In this document: in pieces, positions 16,641 through 25,690 of the stretch | Position numbering within the stretch: position 1 is the first letter of the stretch | How the letters are laid out: each line of letters opens with the position of its first letter | Assembly (NCBI GenBank): GCA_947499005.1 | Contig: CANMML010000004.1 | Location: 62,001 to 126,000, forward strand | From: an uncultured Aquimarina sp. | GTDB lineage: Bacteria > Bacteroidota > Bacteroidia > Flavobacteriales > Flavobacteriaceae | Direction of reading: 5' to 3' | DNA length: 64,000 nt | The notes under the pieces: generated by a model | Told to the model about the DNA's origin: nothing | What the model saw: the letters and a program-made list of their open reading frames with translations, nothing else | The model's database searches: none | Made by a program: the position numbers and the translations under genes

Positions 16641-19439
16641 TTAAAGTTTCTCCTTCAAATACTTTCCAGTAAATGAATTAGGGTTCTCAGCAACTTCTTC
16701 AGGCGTTCCAACTGCGACAATAGTTCCCCCTTTATTTCCTCCTTCAGGGCCAAGATCAATAACATAATCGGCACATTTTATTAAATCTAAATTGTGTTCG
16801 ATAACAATGACAGAATGTCCTCGTTCGATTAAAGCATTTAATGATATAATTAGCTTTTGAATATCATGAAAGTGCAATCCAGTAGTAGGTTCATCAAAAA
16901 TGAATAAGACTTTATCTTTAGTGGTTCCTTTAACTAGAAAAGACGCTAATTTAATACGTTGTGCTTCTCCTCCTGATAAAGTAGCAGAACTTTGTCCTAA
17001 TTGCACATATCCTAAACCAACATCCTGTAGTGGCTTTAATCGTTTGATGATTTTCTTTTGGTCGCGCTCTTCAAAAAAAGCTATAGCATCATCTACAGTC
17101 ATTGTTAAAATATCATCAATATTTTTACTATGAAACTGTACTTCCAACACCTCTTTTTTGAAGCGTTTTCCTTTACATTGATCACATTCTAAATGGACAT
17201 CAGCCATAAATTGCATTTCAATAGTAACTTCGCCTTCACCTTTACAAGTTTCACAACGTCCTCCATCTACATTAAAAGAGAAGTGCTTGGTTTGGTAATT
17301 TCTTAGCTTAGATAATCGTTGGCTAGCAAATAGGCTGCGTATTTCATCATAAGCTTTAATATAGGTAACAGGATTAGAACGAGAGGATCTCCCTATTGGG
17401 TTTTGGTCAATAAATTCAACAGATTTTATAGTGCTAAAATTGCCTTCGATACTTGTGAATTCTCCTGCTTTTTCATTGAAAACACCTAATTCGCGATTTA
17501 AAGCAGGGTAGATAATTTTTTTAACTAAAGTACTTTTTCCACTACCAGAAACTCCAGTAATAGCAGTCATCATACCCAATGGAATGGTAACATCAATATT
17601 ATTTAAGTTGTTTTCTCGGGCACCATTAATTTGAATATGCTGCGTCTTAACAGCTCTCCTTTTAGGAATTTCTATAGCTAATTTTCCATTAAGATATTGA
17701 GCCGTTAAAGATTTGGATTTTAAAATCTCTTTCATAGTTCCTTGTGCAACCAACTCACCACCGTAAGAACCTGCTTCTGGACCTATATCTATAATTTGAT
17801 CAGCTGCTTTCATAATGTCTTCATCATGCTCTACAACAATCACTGTATTACCTATATCTCTTAAAGATAATAGTACTTTAATCAACCTTTCATTGTCTTT
17901 AGAATGTAAGCCAATACTAGGTTCATCTAAAATATACATGGAGCCCACCAAACTACTGCCCAATGAAGTTGCAAGGTTAATACGTTGAGACTCTCCACCA
18001 GATAGTGTATTCGATTTTCTATTTAATGTTAAATATTCAAGTCCTACTAGACTTAAAAATTCTAAGCGAGAATTAATTTCTTTTAATAAACGTTCCGCGA
18101 TTTGTTGCTCATACTCATCTAATTTTAAATTATTAAAGAATGGAATGAGTTCACTAATTGGTTTATTAACGAGGTTTGTTAGGGGAGTGTCATTGATTTT
18201 GACATAAGAAGCTTCTTTACGAAGTCTTCTTCCTTTACAAGTATTACACTTGGTTTTACCTCGATATCGCGATAACATCACACGATTTTGAATTTTATAG
18301 GCTTTTGATTCTAAAAAACTAAAAAACTGAGAAATTCCTTCAAAGAAACTATTCCCTGTCCAAACTACCTCTTTTTGATCTTCAGTAAGTTCAAAATAAG
18401 GCTTGTGAATAGGAAAATCGAATTTATAAGCATGCTTTACGAATTCATTCTTATAGTATTGAGTGTTTTCTCCATTCCAAGGAGCAATTGCGCCTTCATA
18501 AATACTTTTAGAAGTATCGGGAATTACTAAATCTTCATCAATTCCTATAACATCACCATATCCTTCACATTTAGGACAAGCTCCATAAGGGTTGTTGAAG
18601 CTAAATAAATGCAGATTAGGTTCTAAAAAAAGTAGATCGTCTAATTCAAATCTATTATTAAATACCTGCTGTTTGCTGCTTTCTATTTCTTCTAGAATGC
18701 ATGCTCCTTTACCTTCGTAAAAAGCTGTGCTAATGGCATCTGCCAATCGATTAAAAAAGTCTTCATTGTGTTTCATGACAACACGATCAACAACTAAAAA
18801 AGCATCTTTTTTAGTGTCTAAAATAGTTTCGTTTGTTAATCGAATGACTTTTCCGTCTTGCTTAACACGAACATAACCTTGTTGTAATAATACTTGTACT
18901 TTTTTATTTAAATCTCTTCCTTCCTCAATAATAATAGGAGCTAAGAGTAATAATTTTGTTCCTTCATCATATTTTTTAAAAGCTTCTATAACATCAGTAG
19001 TACTGTGTTTTTTAACTTCTTTTCCAGAGATAGGAGAGAAGGTACGTCCTATACGAGCATATAGTAGCTTCAAATAATCATAGATCTCTGTAGTTGTACC
19101 TACTGTAGATCTAGGATTTGTAGAATTTACTTTTTGTTCAATAGCTATTGCAGGAGCAATCCCTTTAATATATTCAACCTTAGGCTTATTAAGTCGTCCT
19201 AAGAATTGTCTTGCGTAAGATGAAAGACTTTCTACATATCGTCGTTGGCCTTCAGCATATAATGTATCAAACGCCAGACTCGATTTCCCTGAGCCAGACA
19301 AACCAGTGATTACCACTAATTTATTTCTAGGAATAACAACGTCTATATCTTTTAGGTTATTTAACCCGGCACGTTTGATAATAATGTTTTTCTTAGCATC
19401 AATCGTACTTAAGTCTATTTTTTCTTGGGTATTACTCAT
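16641..19439 (-). CDS. uvrA: Excinuclease ABC subunit A
   Basis: Damage-sensing ATPase of nucleotide excision repair. Full length (932 residues), with both ABC modules: Walker A GLSGSGKSS and GVSGSGKST, signatures LSGGESQR and LSGGEAQR, and Walker B segments ending in DEP. Zinc-binding CxxC pairs are present (CPKCEGYGD, CNTCKGRR, CETCKGEGE, CDQCKGKR). The start gives the expected N-terminus, with IIIKRAGLNNLKDIDV shortly after. It is divergent from the ECF sigma factor, with a 183-base gap between them. Confidence 0.97.
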   Translation of the reverse strand: MSNTQEKIDLSTIDAKKNIIIKRAGLNNLKDIDVVIPRNKLVVITGLSGSGKSSLAFDTLYAEGQRRYVESLSSYARQFLGRLNKPKVEYIKGIAPAIAIEQKVNSTNPRSTVGTTTEIYDYLKLLYARIGRTFSPISGKEVKKHSTTDVIEAFKKYDEGTKLLLLAPIIIEEGRDLNKKVQVLLQQGYVRVKQDGKVIRLTNETILDTKKDAFLVVDRVVMKHNEDFFNRLADAISTAFYEGKGACILEEIESSKQQVFNNRFELDDLLFLEPNLHLFSFNNPYGACPKCEGYGDVIGIDEDLVIPDTSKSIYEGAIAPWNGENTQYYKNEFVKHAYKFDFPIHKPYFELTEDQKEVVWTGNSFFEGISQFFSFLESKAYKIQNRVMLSRYRGKTKCNTCKGRRLRKEASYVKINDTPLTNLVNKPISELIPFFNNLKLDEYEQQIAERLLKEINSRLEFLSLVGLEYLTLNRKSNTLSGGESQRINLATSLGSSLVGSMYILDEPSIGLHSKDNERLIKVLLSLRDIGNTVIVVEHDEDIMKAADQIIDIGPEAGSYGGELVAQGTMKEILKSKSLTAQYLNGKLAIEIPKRRAVKTQHIQINGARENNLNNIDVTIPLGMMTAITGVSGSGKSTLVKKIIYPALNRELGVFNEKAGEFTSIEGNFSTIKSVEFIDQNPIGRSSRSNPVTYIKAYDEIRSLFASQRLSKLRNYQTKHFSFNVDGGRCETCKGEGEVTIEMQFMADVHLECDQCKGKRFKKEVLEVQFHSKNIDDILTMTVDDAIAFFEERDQKKIIKRLKPLQDVGLGYVQLGQSSATLSGGEAQRIKLASFLVKGTTKDKVLFIFDEPTTGLHFHDIQKLIISLNALIERGHSVIVIEHNLDLIKCADYVIDLGPEGGNKGGTIVAVGTPEEVAENPNSFTGKYLKEKL

Positions 19440-19510
19440 GATTCCAAAGATAGGATTAAGTGTAAAATGAATAAAAAAGAAAGCATGAGATAATTCTAAA
19501 AATTATCATA

Positions 19511-19552
19511 ATGTTGGTTTTTTAAAAAATAATTGTATTTTAGACCCAACAT
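19511..19552. promoter_or_regulatory. Inverted repeat in uvrA/sigma-factor divergent region
   Basis: Arms ATGTTGG (19511-19517) and CCAACAT (19546-19552) flank TTG-N19-TATTTTAG, which resembles the flavobacterial promoter with one mismatch in the -7 box. It is about 70 bases upstream of the sigma-factor ATG. It could be an operator for either divergent gene. Confidence 0.4.
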
Positions 19553-19622
19553 AAAACCAAAGCCTATAGAATAATATTACTTAATCGATCAACAAATACT
19601 ACAATTTAACATTAAGTAATTT

Positions 19623-20210
19623 ATGGCTATTGGTAATTACACAGATTCTCGTCTAGTTTCAAAATATATTGATGGAGATGAGACTGCTTTAAGTATTTTA
19701 ATTAATAGACACAGCAGTCGTATTTATAGTTTTATTTTTTCTAAAGTATATAATAGAGACTTAACTGAAGATATCTTTCAAGACACCTTTGTTAAGGTAA
19801 TCAGAACACTAAAGAGAGGTAAATACAATGAAGAAGGTAAGTTTCTACCTTGGGTAATGCGAATTGCACACAATCTTGTTATTGATCACTTTCGTAAAGA
19901 AAATCGTATGCCTAAGTACGAGGATAACAATGAGTTAAGCATATTTTCGATATTATCGGATAACGCAATGAGTAAAGAATCTTCTTTAATACAAGAACAA
20001 ATTTACAGCGATGTAAGAATGCTTGTAGAACAATTACCTGCAGATCAACATGAGGTATTGACAATGCGTGTTTATAAAGAAATGAGCTTTAAAGACATTT
20101 CTGAACAAACAGGGGTTAGTATTAATACGGCATTAGGTAGGATGAGATATGCGTTAATCAACTTACGAAAGCTCGTTGAAAAACATAATTTGCAATTAAG
20201 TACTATGTAA
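19623..20210 (+). CDS. ECF-type sigma-70 factor
   Basis: 195 residues with region 2 (about 25-95: LINRHSSRIYSFIFSKVYNR, then DIFQDTFVKV and FLPWVMRIAHNLVIDHFRK) and region 4 (about 130-185: LPADQHEVLTMRVYKEMSFK, then TGVSINTALGRMRYAL). No C-terminal extension. No anti-sigma factor gene follows, so its control is not evident; a small 47-codon gene lies 65 bases downstream. Flavobacterial relatives of this type are stand-alone. Confidence 0.92.
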   Translation: MAIGNYTDSRLVSKYIDGDETALSILINRHSSRIYSFIFSKVYNRDLTEDIFQDTFVKVIRTLKRGKYNEEGKFLPWVMRIAHNLVIDHFRKENRMPKYEDNNELSIFSILSDNAMSKESSLIQEQIYSDVRMLVEQLPADQHEVLTMRVYKEMSFKDISEQTGVSINTALGRMRYALINLRKLVEKHNLQLSTM

Positions 20211-20275
20211 GAAAAGCCTATACAATAATTCGATTTTAATTGCGTTATCTACGTATATCATAAATCGCATGTTGA

Positions 20276-20419
20276 ATGGCAAAAATTTACACTCAAGTAT
20301 TTAAATCTAATAAAGGATTGAACCCTAAACAAGAGACAATCAATTTCTTGTTAAATTATTCGAAGTCTTTAGAAATAAAGAAGTCGCGTAATTTTGAAAT
20401 AGAAATTAATAAAAACTAG
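20276..20419 (+). CDS. Small conserved-looking protein, 47 aa
   Basis: A 48-codon frame beginning MAKIYTQVFKSNKGLNPKQE and ending IEINKN. It lies between the sigma factor and nth. I recall similar short NKGLNPKQETINFLLNYSK-type proteins in other flavobacteria, but cannot confirm this here. It has a Lys-rich basic character and a downstream hairpin at its stop codon. Too short for confident functional assignment. Confidence 0.6.
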   Translation: MAKIYTQVFKSNKGLNPKQETINFLLNYSKSLEIKKSRNFEIEINKN

Positions 20420-20445
20420 TAAAATTATTTTTTACTAGTTTTTTT
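20411..20445. terminator. Bidirectional terminator between convergent genes
   Basis: A 14-bp perfect stem (20411-20424 with 20430-20443, around AAAACTAGTAAAA) has a 5-base loop, with T-runs on the 3' side on both strands. It contains the stop codon of the small plus-strand gene and overlaps the last codons of nth. Confidence 0.85.
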
Positions 20446-21087
20446 ATAGTATTCATTGATAACTGTTTTTCGACCTATAGTTTTGGTAATAATATCATTA
20501 TCAAGATTCCATCCACGAGCAGGTGAATATTCGCGCCCATACCATATAATTTGCAAGTGAAGATCATTCCATAATTCTTTGGGGAATAATCGCTTAGCAT
20601 CTTTTTCGGTTTGCACTACATTTTTACCATTTGTAAATCCCCAACGGTACATCAAACGGTGAATATGAGTATCTACAGGGAATGCTGGAATACCAAAAGC
20701 TTGAGAAATGACGACACTAGCGGTTTTATGACCTACAGCCGGTAATGATTCTAAGGCTTCCATATCCACAGGAACTTCTCCATTGTACTTATCAATCAAA
20801 ATATGAGAAAGACCATGAATTCCTTTTGATTTCATAGGGGATAAGCCAACAGGACGAATAATTTCTTTGATTTCTTCAACCGTTAACTTCACCATATCAT
20901 AGGGATTATTAGCCCTTTCAAATAATAGTGGAGTGATCTGATTTACCCTAACATCTGTACTTTGAGCACTTAATAAGACAGAAATCAATAGGGTATAGGG
21001 ATCCGTATGATCTAGAGGAATGGGTATTTCAGGATATAATTTTTGTAATGTTTGTATAGTAAACTTTACTTTCTCTTGTTTTGTCAT
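20425..21087 (-). CDS. nth: Endonuclease III-like DNA glycosylase without Fe-S cysteines
   Basis: Base-excision repair glycosylase/AP lyase for oxidised pyrimidines. The helix-hairpin-helix LPAVGHKTASVV carries the catalytic lysine, and the catalytic aspartate is in FPVDTHIHRLMYRWG. At the C-terminus, where E. coli Nth has the C-X6-C-X2-C-X5-C cluster loop, this protein has WYGREYSPARGWNLDNDI with no cysteines. So the [4Fe-4S] cluster is predicted absent. Length (220 residues) is normal. Confidence 0.92.
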   Translation of the reverse strand: MTKQEKVKFTIQTLQKLYPEIPIPLDHTDPYTLLISVLLSAQSTDVRVNQITPLLFERANNPYDMVKLTVEEIKEIIRPVGLSPMKSKGIHGLSHILIDKYNGEVPVDMEALESLPAVGHKTASVVISQAFGIPAFPVDTHIHRLMYRWGFTNGKNVVQTEKDAKRLFPKELWNDLHLQIIWYGREYSPARGWNLDNDIITKTIGRKTVINEYYKKTSKK

Positions 21088-21221
21088 AGTATCTTAACTC
21101 TATATCAAAAATATAAAGTAGTAATTAGGAAAATGAAGTTTTTAGGGAAAATTAATTATTATTAATTAGCTAAAGTCCAACCAATCTATTTTCAACTTAT
21201 TATAAATATAAAGTATACAAA

Positions 21222-22040
21222 TCACTTATCAATCGTCCTTCTAGCTCGTTTTACAATACGTTGTGTAGCTTTGGTATTCGATTTTTGTAACCATTGATCA
21301 CAATATTCAATAACAAAATCGGGTCGAGTTTTACTGGCATCATTCAACCAATTAGAGATACTATCCTGGACGTATTTAGATGAATCATCCATTAAAACAT
21401 CAAGCAACGATTTAGCTATTTCGGGTTTTTCCTTTAAGATTTCAATATGCTTACACCAAACTCCTCTAGGCCTTATTACCTCTGTAGCAAACCTTCGTTT
21501 ATTTTCGTCATCACTTTTTGCTAACTCTATAAGCTTAGGCAGTACAGTATCTAAATTTTCTTCAATTTCAGGTCGCAAGGCCATCCATATAACTTCTCTA
21601 ACCCCGAAATGATGATCAGAAATAAGGGTGTCGGCTATTTTAAGCTTTTCAAAGATATTTAATGATCCGCAAGAAGAAAGTACATAACAGGCATAAGAGC
21701 GAATAGTATCTGCCTTATGCTGGTAAATGCCTTCAAACATAGGACGACAAGTCTCATTTGAAATACAATAGTCCTTTAACGATTCACCAATACATTTGAT
21801 GAAGTTCATTGTTGAGGGCTTTTTTAGACTATACAATTTATCGATAACTACTTTCGTCATTGCGTCTAGTCCTAATAAGGGGAATTGGTGTTGGACTAGT
21901 TTTACATGATTAATAACTAACCATTCTGTTAAGTTAGCAGTTTCAATTTCTCCTTTATTTAGTAGCAGTAATATATCTTCGGGAATATCACTAGCTTTTC
22001 TAGCCCCTTTTCTAGGAGTTGCAGCGGTTATTGTTGTCAT
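21222..22040 (-). CDS. HEAT-repeat protein of the AlkD/AlkC alkylation-repair type
   Basis: The likely start is the ATG ending at 22040 (MTTITAATPRKGARKASDIP). The chain is almost all helical repeats. FGVREVIWMALRPEIEENL and YVQDSISNWLNDASKTRPDF resemble the repeat units of AlkC/AlkD-like DNA glycosylases, in which a paired VR(K/R)SxxNxLND segment contacts DNA. These enzymes remove alkylated purines. The surrounding genes (nth, uvrA) also serve DNA repair. I cannot separate AlkC from AlkD by eye. Confidence 0.65.
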   Translation of the reverse strand: MTTITAATPRKGARKASDIPEDILLLLNKGEIETANLTEWLVINHVKLVQHQFPLLGLDAMTKVVIDKLYSLKKPSTMNFIKCIGESLKDYCISNETCRPMFEGIYQHKADTIRSYACYVLSSCGSLNIFEKLKIADTLISDHHFGVREVIWMALRPEIEENLDTVLPKLIELAKSDDENKRRFATEVIRPRGVWCKHIEILKEKPEIAKSLLDVLMDDSSKYVQDSISNWLNDASKTRPDFVIEYCDQWLQKSNTKATQRIVKRARRTIDK

Positions 22041-22222
22041 TTTATTGTAGTTGTTGTACACTAAAAATAAGCACTAAGCATTGATTAATAAAGTTTTGGT
22101 TTAAATATTTTGTAATAAAACATTTGCAATCAATTATAAAGCGTTTTTGAAACATTTAAATATCATAATACTGCTACTATATAGTCTTTAGAATAATTAT
22201 ATTTCAGCAAAAATTACGTCAG

Positions 22223-23455
22223 ATGAAATTTCACATACTCACAATAGCTTGTTTAGTTAGTTTTTTAACACAGGCTCAGGATCTATTTCCATTTCAATTG
22301 CCTAAAGAAAAGCCAGCACAACAATTAAGTGCTGCTATGGAACGAAATTATTCTCAATATCTAGCACCAAGGCCAGAGCATAATGAATTGTTTAGCAAAT
22401 TTAAATATACGAAGCTAAAGGGATTTGATTATAATGATGATGATGGCACTATTTCTAGAAGAGATCCTTCAAAAGTAATTTTTGAGAATGGAAAATATTA
22501 TGTGTGGTATACCAAAAGAGAAACGGTTTCACCTCCACGTGGGGCAAAATTATCTACAGATGTTATTCCTTCTAGCGATTGGGATTTAGCTGAAATATGG
22601 TATGCAACTAGTGAGGACGGTTTTACATGGAAAGAAGAAGGAGTTGCTATTCCAAGACCCGAAAAACCTAATGTTGGTTGGCGTTCGGTATCTACAGCAG
22701 ATATTTTAAAGTGGAAGGGAAAGTATTATTTGTACTACCAAGGATTTATGGAAGCCAGTGGGAAAAGAGGAGATGATTGCCCAGTAACCGTTTCATATGC
22801 AGATTCTCCTAATGGGCCATGGACACCTACTCATAAAATTGTTATTCCTAATGGTCAAGAAAATGCATGGGATCAGTACTCTATACACGATCCTTATCCT
22901 TTGGTTTATAAAGGCAAAATTTATTTATACTATAAATCTGATTTTGATGGAAATCCTAACTTAGTTCGTATGCAAGGTTTAGCTATGGCCGACGATCCAT
23001 TAGGCCCGTTTGAAAAGCATCCTTTAAATCCTGTTTTGAATTCTGGTCATGAAACCACGTTATTCCCTTTTAAAGAAGGGATTGCAGCTCTTGCGATTAG
23101 AGATGGAAATGAACATAATACGATTCAATATGCTAAGGATGGAGTGAATTTTGAAATTAAAGCAATTACTTCATTTATGCCTGCTGCTGCAGGTCCTTAT
23201 GTTCCCGATGCTTTTAATAGTAATGGTAATGGGCGAGGAATAACATGGGGATTATCTCACTTTATCAACGTAACAACATGGAATAAAAATCATTCGGCAT
23301 TAACGCGTTTCGATTGTGATTTAAGTTTAGATGTTAATGATCCTGAAATGAAAAAGACAGGACTCTATTTAAAGCCAGACATTTATTACAGTCAAGGGTT
23401 AAGTGCCAAGCAAAGAAAGCGTATCGAAGAGGAAAATAAAAAACTTAAGAAGTAG
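22223..23455 (+). CDS. GH117 3,6-anhydro-alpha-L-galactosidase, exported
   Basis: Releases 3,6-anhydro-L-galactose from the non-reducing end of neoagaro-oligosaccharides in agar breakdown. A signal peptide (1-18, ending TQAQ) precedes a five-bladed beta-propeller. Family-typical stretches include YLAPRPEHNELFSKFKYTKL, GTISRRDPSKVIFENGKYY and GWRSVSTADILKWKGKYYL. Candidate active-site residues are D81 (RRDPSKV), D223 (SIHDPYP) and H276 (SGHET), by analogy with the known Asp/Asp/His set. The HTH-like N-terminal helix MERNYSQYL, used for dimerisation in relatives, is present. It is isolated from other glycan genes and overlaps the convergent DUF2062 gene by 11 bases. Confidence 0.9.
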   Translation: MKFHILTIACLVSFLTQAQDLFPFQLPKEKPAQQLSAAMERNYSQYLAPRPEHNELFSKFKYTKLKGFDYNDDDGTISRRDPSKVIFENGKYYVWYTKRETVSPPRGAKLSTDVIPSSDWDLAEIWYATSEDGFTWKEEGVAIPRPEKPNVGWRSVSTADILKWKGKYYLYYQGFMEASGKRGDDCPVTVSYADSPNGPWTPTHKIVIPNGQENAWDQYSIHDPYPLVYKGKIYLYYKSDFDGNPNLVRMQGLAMADDPLGPFEKHPLNPVLNSGHETTLFPFKEGIAALAIRDGNEHNTIQYAKDGVNFEIKAITSFMPAAAGPYVPDAFNSNGNGRGITWGLSHFINVTTWNKNHSALTRFDCDLSLDVNDPEMKKTGLYLKPDIYYSQGLSAKQRKRIEEENKKLKK

Positions 23456-23912
23456 CCAATACTTTTCTTTTTATTGATATTCTACTAAATACATTCAAAT
23501 TAAGATAGTAGAATGTTATTGAGCTAGGAATAGCAATAAACAGCCATCCTAATATGGCTTTGGAAAAGAGGATTCCTAATAATTGTATATTCATTAGGAA
23601 GCCTTCTTTAAAAGTATGGGTCAATTCATTGATATTAATCATAGTATTTTCTAGTCCCAATAGATTTTCTGTTGTGTGGATGAATGGAATAAAAAGAAGA
23701 AACCTTAAAGGTTCCATACTATAACTAATAGCTAATGTTAAAGGCAGGTTTAATTTATATTTAATTGCTAAACTAGTTAACACTACTGTCGTTAAACCAT
23801 AGATAGGGAATGTAGTTAGCAATAAACTTAATGATACACTAAAAGCTAAACTTTTAGCATCAATTCCATTTCTAAGAATTTTTTGATAATATGTTTTAAA
23901 GAAACTTAACAT
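23445..23912 (-). CDS. DUF2062-like membrane protein
   Basis: 155 residues with three to four hydrophobic segments. The segment LAFSVSLSLLLTTFPIYGLT, then KYKLNLPLTLAISYSMEPLR, follows the DUF2062 pattern (a helix ending in a P-I-x-G motif, then a LNLP helix ending in N/EP). Function is unknown; members often sit with glycosyltransferase or membrane-lipid genes. Its 3' end overlaps the GH117 gene on the other strand. Confidence 0.65.
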   Translation of the reverse strand: MLSFFKTYYQKILRNGIDAKSLAFSVSLSLLLTTFPIYGLTTVVLTSLAIKYKLNLPLTLAISYSMEPLRFLLFIPFIHTTENLLGLENTMININELTHTFKEGFLMNIQLLGILFSKAILGWLFIAIPSSITFYYLNLNVFSRISIKRKVLATS

Positions 23913-23981
23913 AGTATATAAGTCTCTTTAAAATGTAAAAACATACACCAGTCAACTCATTTCTATAATAAATTAGACAAT

Positions 23982-24013
23982 TAAAAAAGCCACTAGTCTA
24001 TGACTAATGGCTT
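23982..24013 (-). terminator. Hairpin terminator in 23913-24231 gap
   Basis: Arms AAGCCACTAGT (23987-23997) and ACTAATGGCTT (24003-24013) pair with one mismatch and a 5-base loop. On the minus strand the stem is followed by six T residues, so it could end the rdgB transcript about 220 bases downstream of that gene. The rest of this 319-base gap is AT-rich, with no gene seen. Confidence 0.6.
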
Positions 24014-24231
24014 AAAATGTTAACAATATAACCTTGGGTAATTAGATTGATACGCTAACTATATTAATATAACGACATATCCAAAAAAAATTTTCTTCAA
24101 AATGATGAAAAACAAAAAACATAGCTTAAAAGCATATGGCAATTTAAATATAAGTTAAGATAATACAGTATCATTCAGAATATTCTTACAAAATATATAT
24201 TGAATGTATTTTATCCCGAGAGGATTGTTTT

Positions 24232-24810
24232 TTATCTGCTTTTCAAGAATGTAATTAGCTTTTTTACTGCAATTGCTCTATGGCTAATTGTATTTTTTTC
24301 TTCTAAATTCATCTCTGCAAAAGTTTCATCATATCCCTGTGGTAAAAAAACAGGATCATAACCAAAACCGTTATTCCCTTTCTTTTCAGATATAATAGCT
24401 CCTTTACAAATTCCTTCTAAAGTAATGGTTTCTTGTTCTATTCCAGATATAGCAATAACCGTTTTAAATTGAGCGGCTCTATCAGTAACACCCTCTAACT
24501 CCGTTAAGAGTTTTTCGATATTCTTTTCATTGTTTTTATCATTACCAGCATATCTAGCTGATAAAACACCTGGAGCCCCATTAAGGCTTTTAACTTCAAG
24601 ACCGGTATCATCTGCAAAACACGGAACTTTATAGTGTTCTAGGACATAATTTGCTTTTTGAATAGCGTTACCTTCAATAGTACTAGAGGTTTCAGGGATA
24701 TCCTCGTTACAATTAATTTCTTCTAAACCAATGATCTCAATAGAATTTGGTAATAATTTTTGAACTTCTTTAATTTTATTTTTATTGGATGTGGCAAAAA
24801 CGATTTTCAT
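24232..24810 (-). CDS. rdgB: Non-canonical purine NTP pyrophosphatase (XTP/dITP diphosphatase)
   Basis: Cleans ITP, dITP and XTP from the nucleotide pool. Full length at 192 residues. The substrate loop FATSNKNKIKEVQKLL is at the start, the catalytic segment FADDTGLEVKSLNGAPGV follows with the metal-binding Asp pair, and GFGYDPVFLP plus SHRA near the end complete the HAM1/RdgB signature. It lies 72 bases downstream of the XRE regulator gene on the same strand. Confidence 0.95.
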   Translation of the reverse strand: MKIVFATSNKNKIKEVQKLLPNSIEIIGLEEINCNEDIPETSSTIEGNAIQKANYVLEHYKVPCFADDTGLEVKSLNGAPGVLSARYAGNDKNNEKNIEKLLTELEGVTDRAAQFKTVIAISGIEQETITLEGICKGAIISEKKGNNGFGYDPVFLPQGYDETFAEMNLEEKNTISHRAIAVKKLITFLKSR

Positions 24811-24882
24811 GATGATATTCTGTTATGCTGTAAATATAGTAGACTAATCACGAGATTCCTTTATTTAGATTTTTAAAAATTC

Positions 24883-25335
24883 TCATTCAGGACAATAACT
24901 TTTAAATGTTCCATCATTATAAAAAATAGTAATTGTCTCTATTTTTTTGTGGTGATTTTGTACCTCAGTAGATTGTACGATTTGTTTTGTTTCTTTTTTA
25001 ATTAGGTTTTCTTCTTTATCAAAGAGACTAGGAGAGGAGTTCGAGAGTTTCGTATTCGACTCATTTATTTGTTTCGTTTCAAATATTCGATTCTCAGAAG
25101 ATTCTTTAAGACCTCCTAATTTTCCTTTTCCGTACACTAGCCAATCAAAAGAAATTTCAGGAAAATGTTCTAAGACGTGCATCACAAAATCTAAGCTTGG
25201 TTTATTTCTACCAGAAACTATATGCGATACAGATGACCGACCAATACCTATCTTTTCTGCAAATCCAGCCGCATTTAACTGATAGTGATTAAAAATCTTC
25301 TCTAGTCGAATTGTAAACTCCTCAGTGTTTATCAT
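24883..25335 (-). CDS. XRE-family HTH transcription regulator
   Basis: The start is placed at the ATG ending at 25335; a TTG three codons upstream overlaps an operator-like repeat. Residues about 5-65 form a Cro/CI helix-turn-helix (LNAAGFAEKIGIGRSSVSHI, then GRNKPSLDFVMHVLEHFP). The C-terminal half is polar and probably disordered, ending in a short beta segment. ATTGTAAAC overlaps its own start codon, and its inverse GTTTACAAT lies 30 bases upstream, which suggests autoregulation. Confidence 0.88.
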   Translation of the reverse strand: MINTEEFTIRLEKIFNHYQLNAAGFAEKIGIGRSSVSHIVSGRNKPSLDFVMHVLEHFPEISFDWLVYGKGKLGGLKESSENRIFETKQINESNTKLSNSSPSLFDKEENLIKKETKQIVQSTEVQNHHKKIETITIFYNDGTFKSYCPE

Positions 25336-25380
25336 TGTAAACAATTGTAAATTTTGTCATGAAATTATAATGTTTACAAT
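25334..25380. promoter_or_regulatory. Inverted operator-like repeats at XRE gene start
   Basis: ATTGTAAAC (25334-25342) and its exact reverse complement GTTTACAAT (25372-25380) are separated by 29 bases, with another ATTGTAAAT between them. The left copy covers the XRE start codon. Binding here would block its own expression. Confidence 0.55.
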
Positions 25381-25566
25381 ATACAACAAATTACCATTCA
25401 ACTAATAAATAAGTATTTGATAGAAATACAGACTTAAACCTTAAGTTTAATAAATACATCGATAGGTACTGGTTTATTTAGATATTTGTAGTATTATAAT
25501 ATGTAGTTATAAGCCAAATTTATCATTTTATAATTCGTAAAGTGTTGTAAATTCAGAGATATGTAT

Positions 25567-25608
25567 AGTATACAGATGTAACACATGAGGAGATGTGTAA
25601 TGTATACT
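25567..25608. promoter_or_regulatory. Nested imperfect palindrome
   Basis: Outer arms AGTATAC/GTATACT and inner arms ACACAT/ATGTGT surround GAGGAG. The TGTAA and TTACA words recur around it. Together with the two neighbouring palindromes it makes the 25336-25690 gap unusually symmetric; no gene is seen in the gap. Confidence 0.4.
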
Positions 25609-25622
25609 TATGTAACTTACCG

Positions 25623-25650
25623 TATATTACATTTGTAAACATGTAATATA
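25623..25650. promoter_or_regulatory. Perfect 10-bp inverted repeat upstream of M14 gene
   Basis: Arms TATATTACAT and ATGTAATATA flank TTGTAAAC, the same word found at the XRE start. It is 41 bases upstream of the peptidase ATG, in a position where a regulator could control that gene. Confidence 0.55.
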
Positions 25651-25690
25651 TCATTTTAGCTTAATTTTGCTGTGAATTATTATAAATCAT

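Noticed and set aside
25561-25650. Short spaced TGTAA-type repeats resembling a degenerate CRISPR
   Set aside because: Units are only 5-10 bases, in both orientations and irregularly spaced; no cas genes nearby. Operator-like palindromes explain them better.
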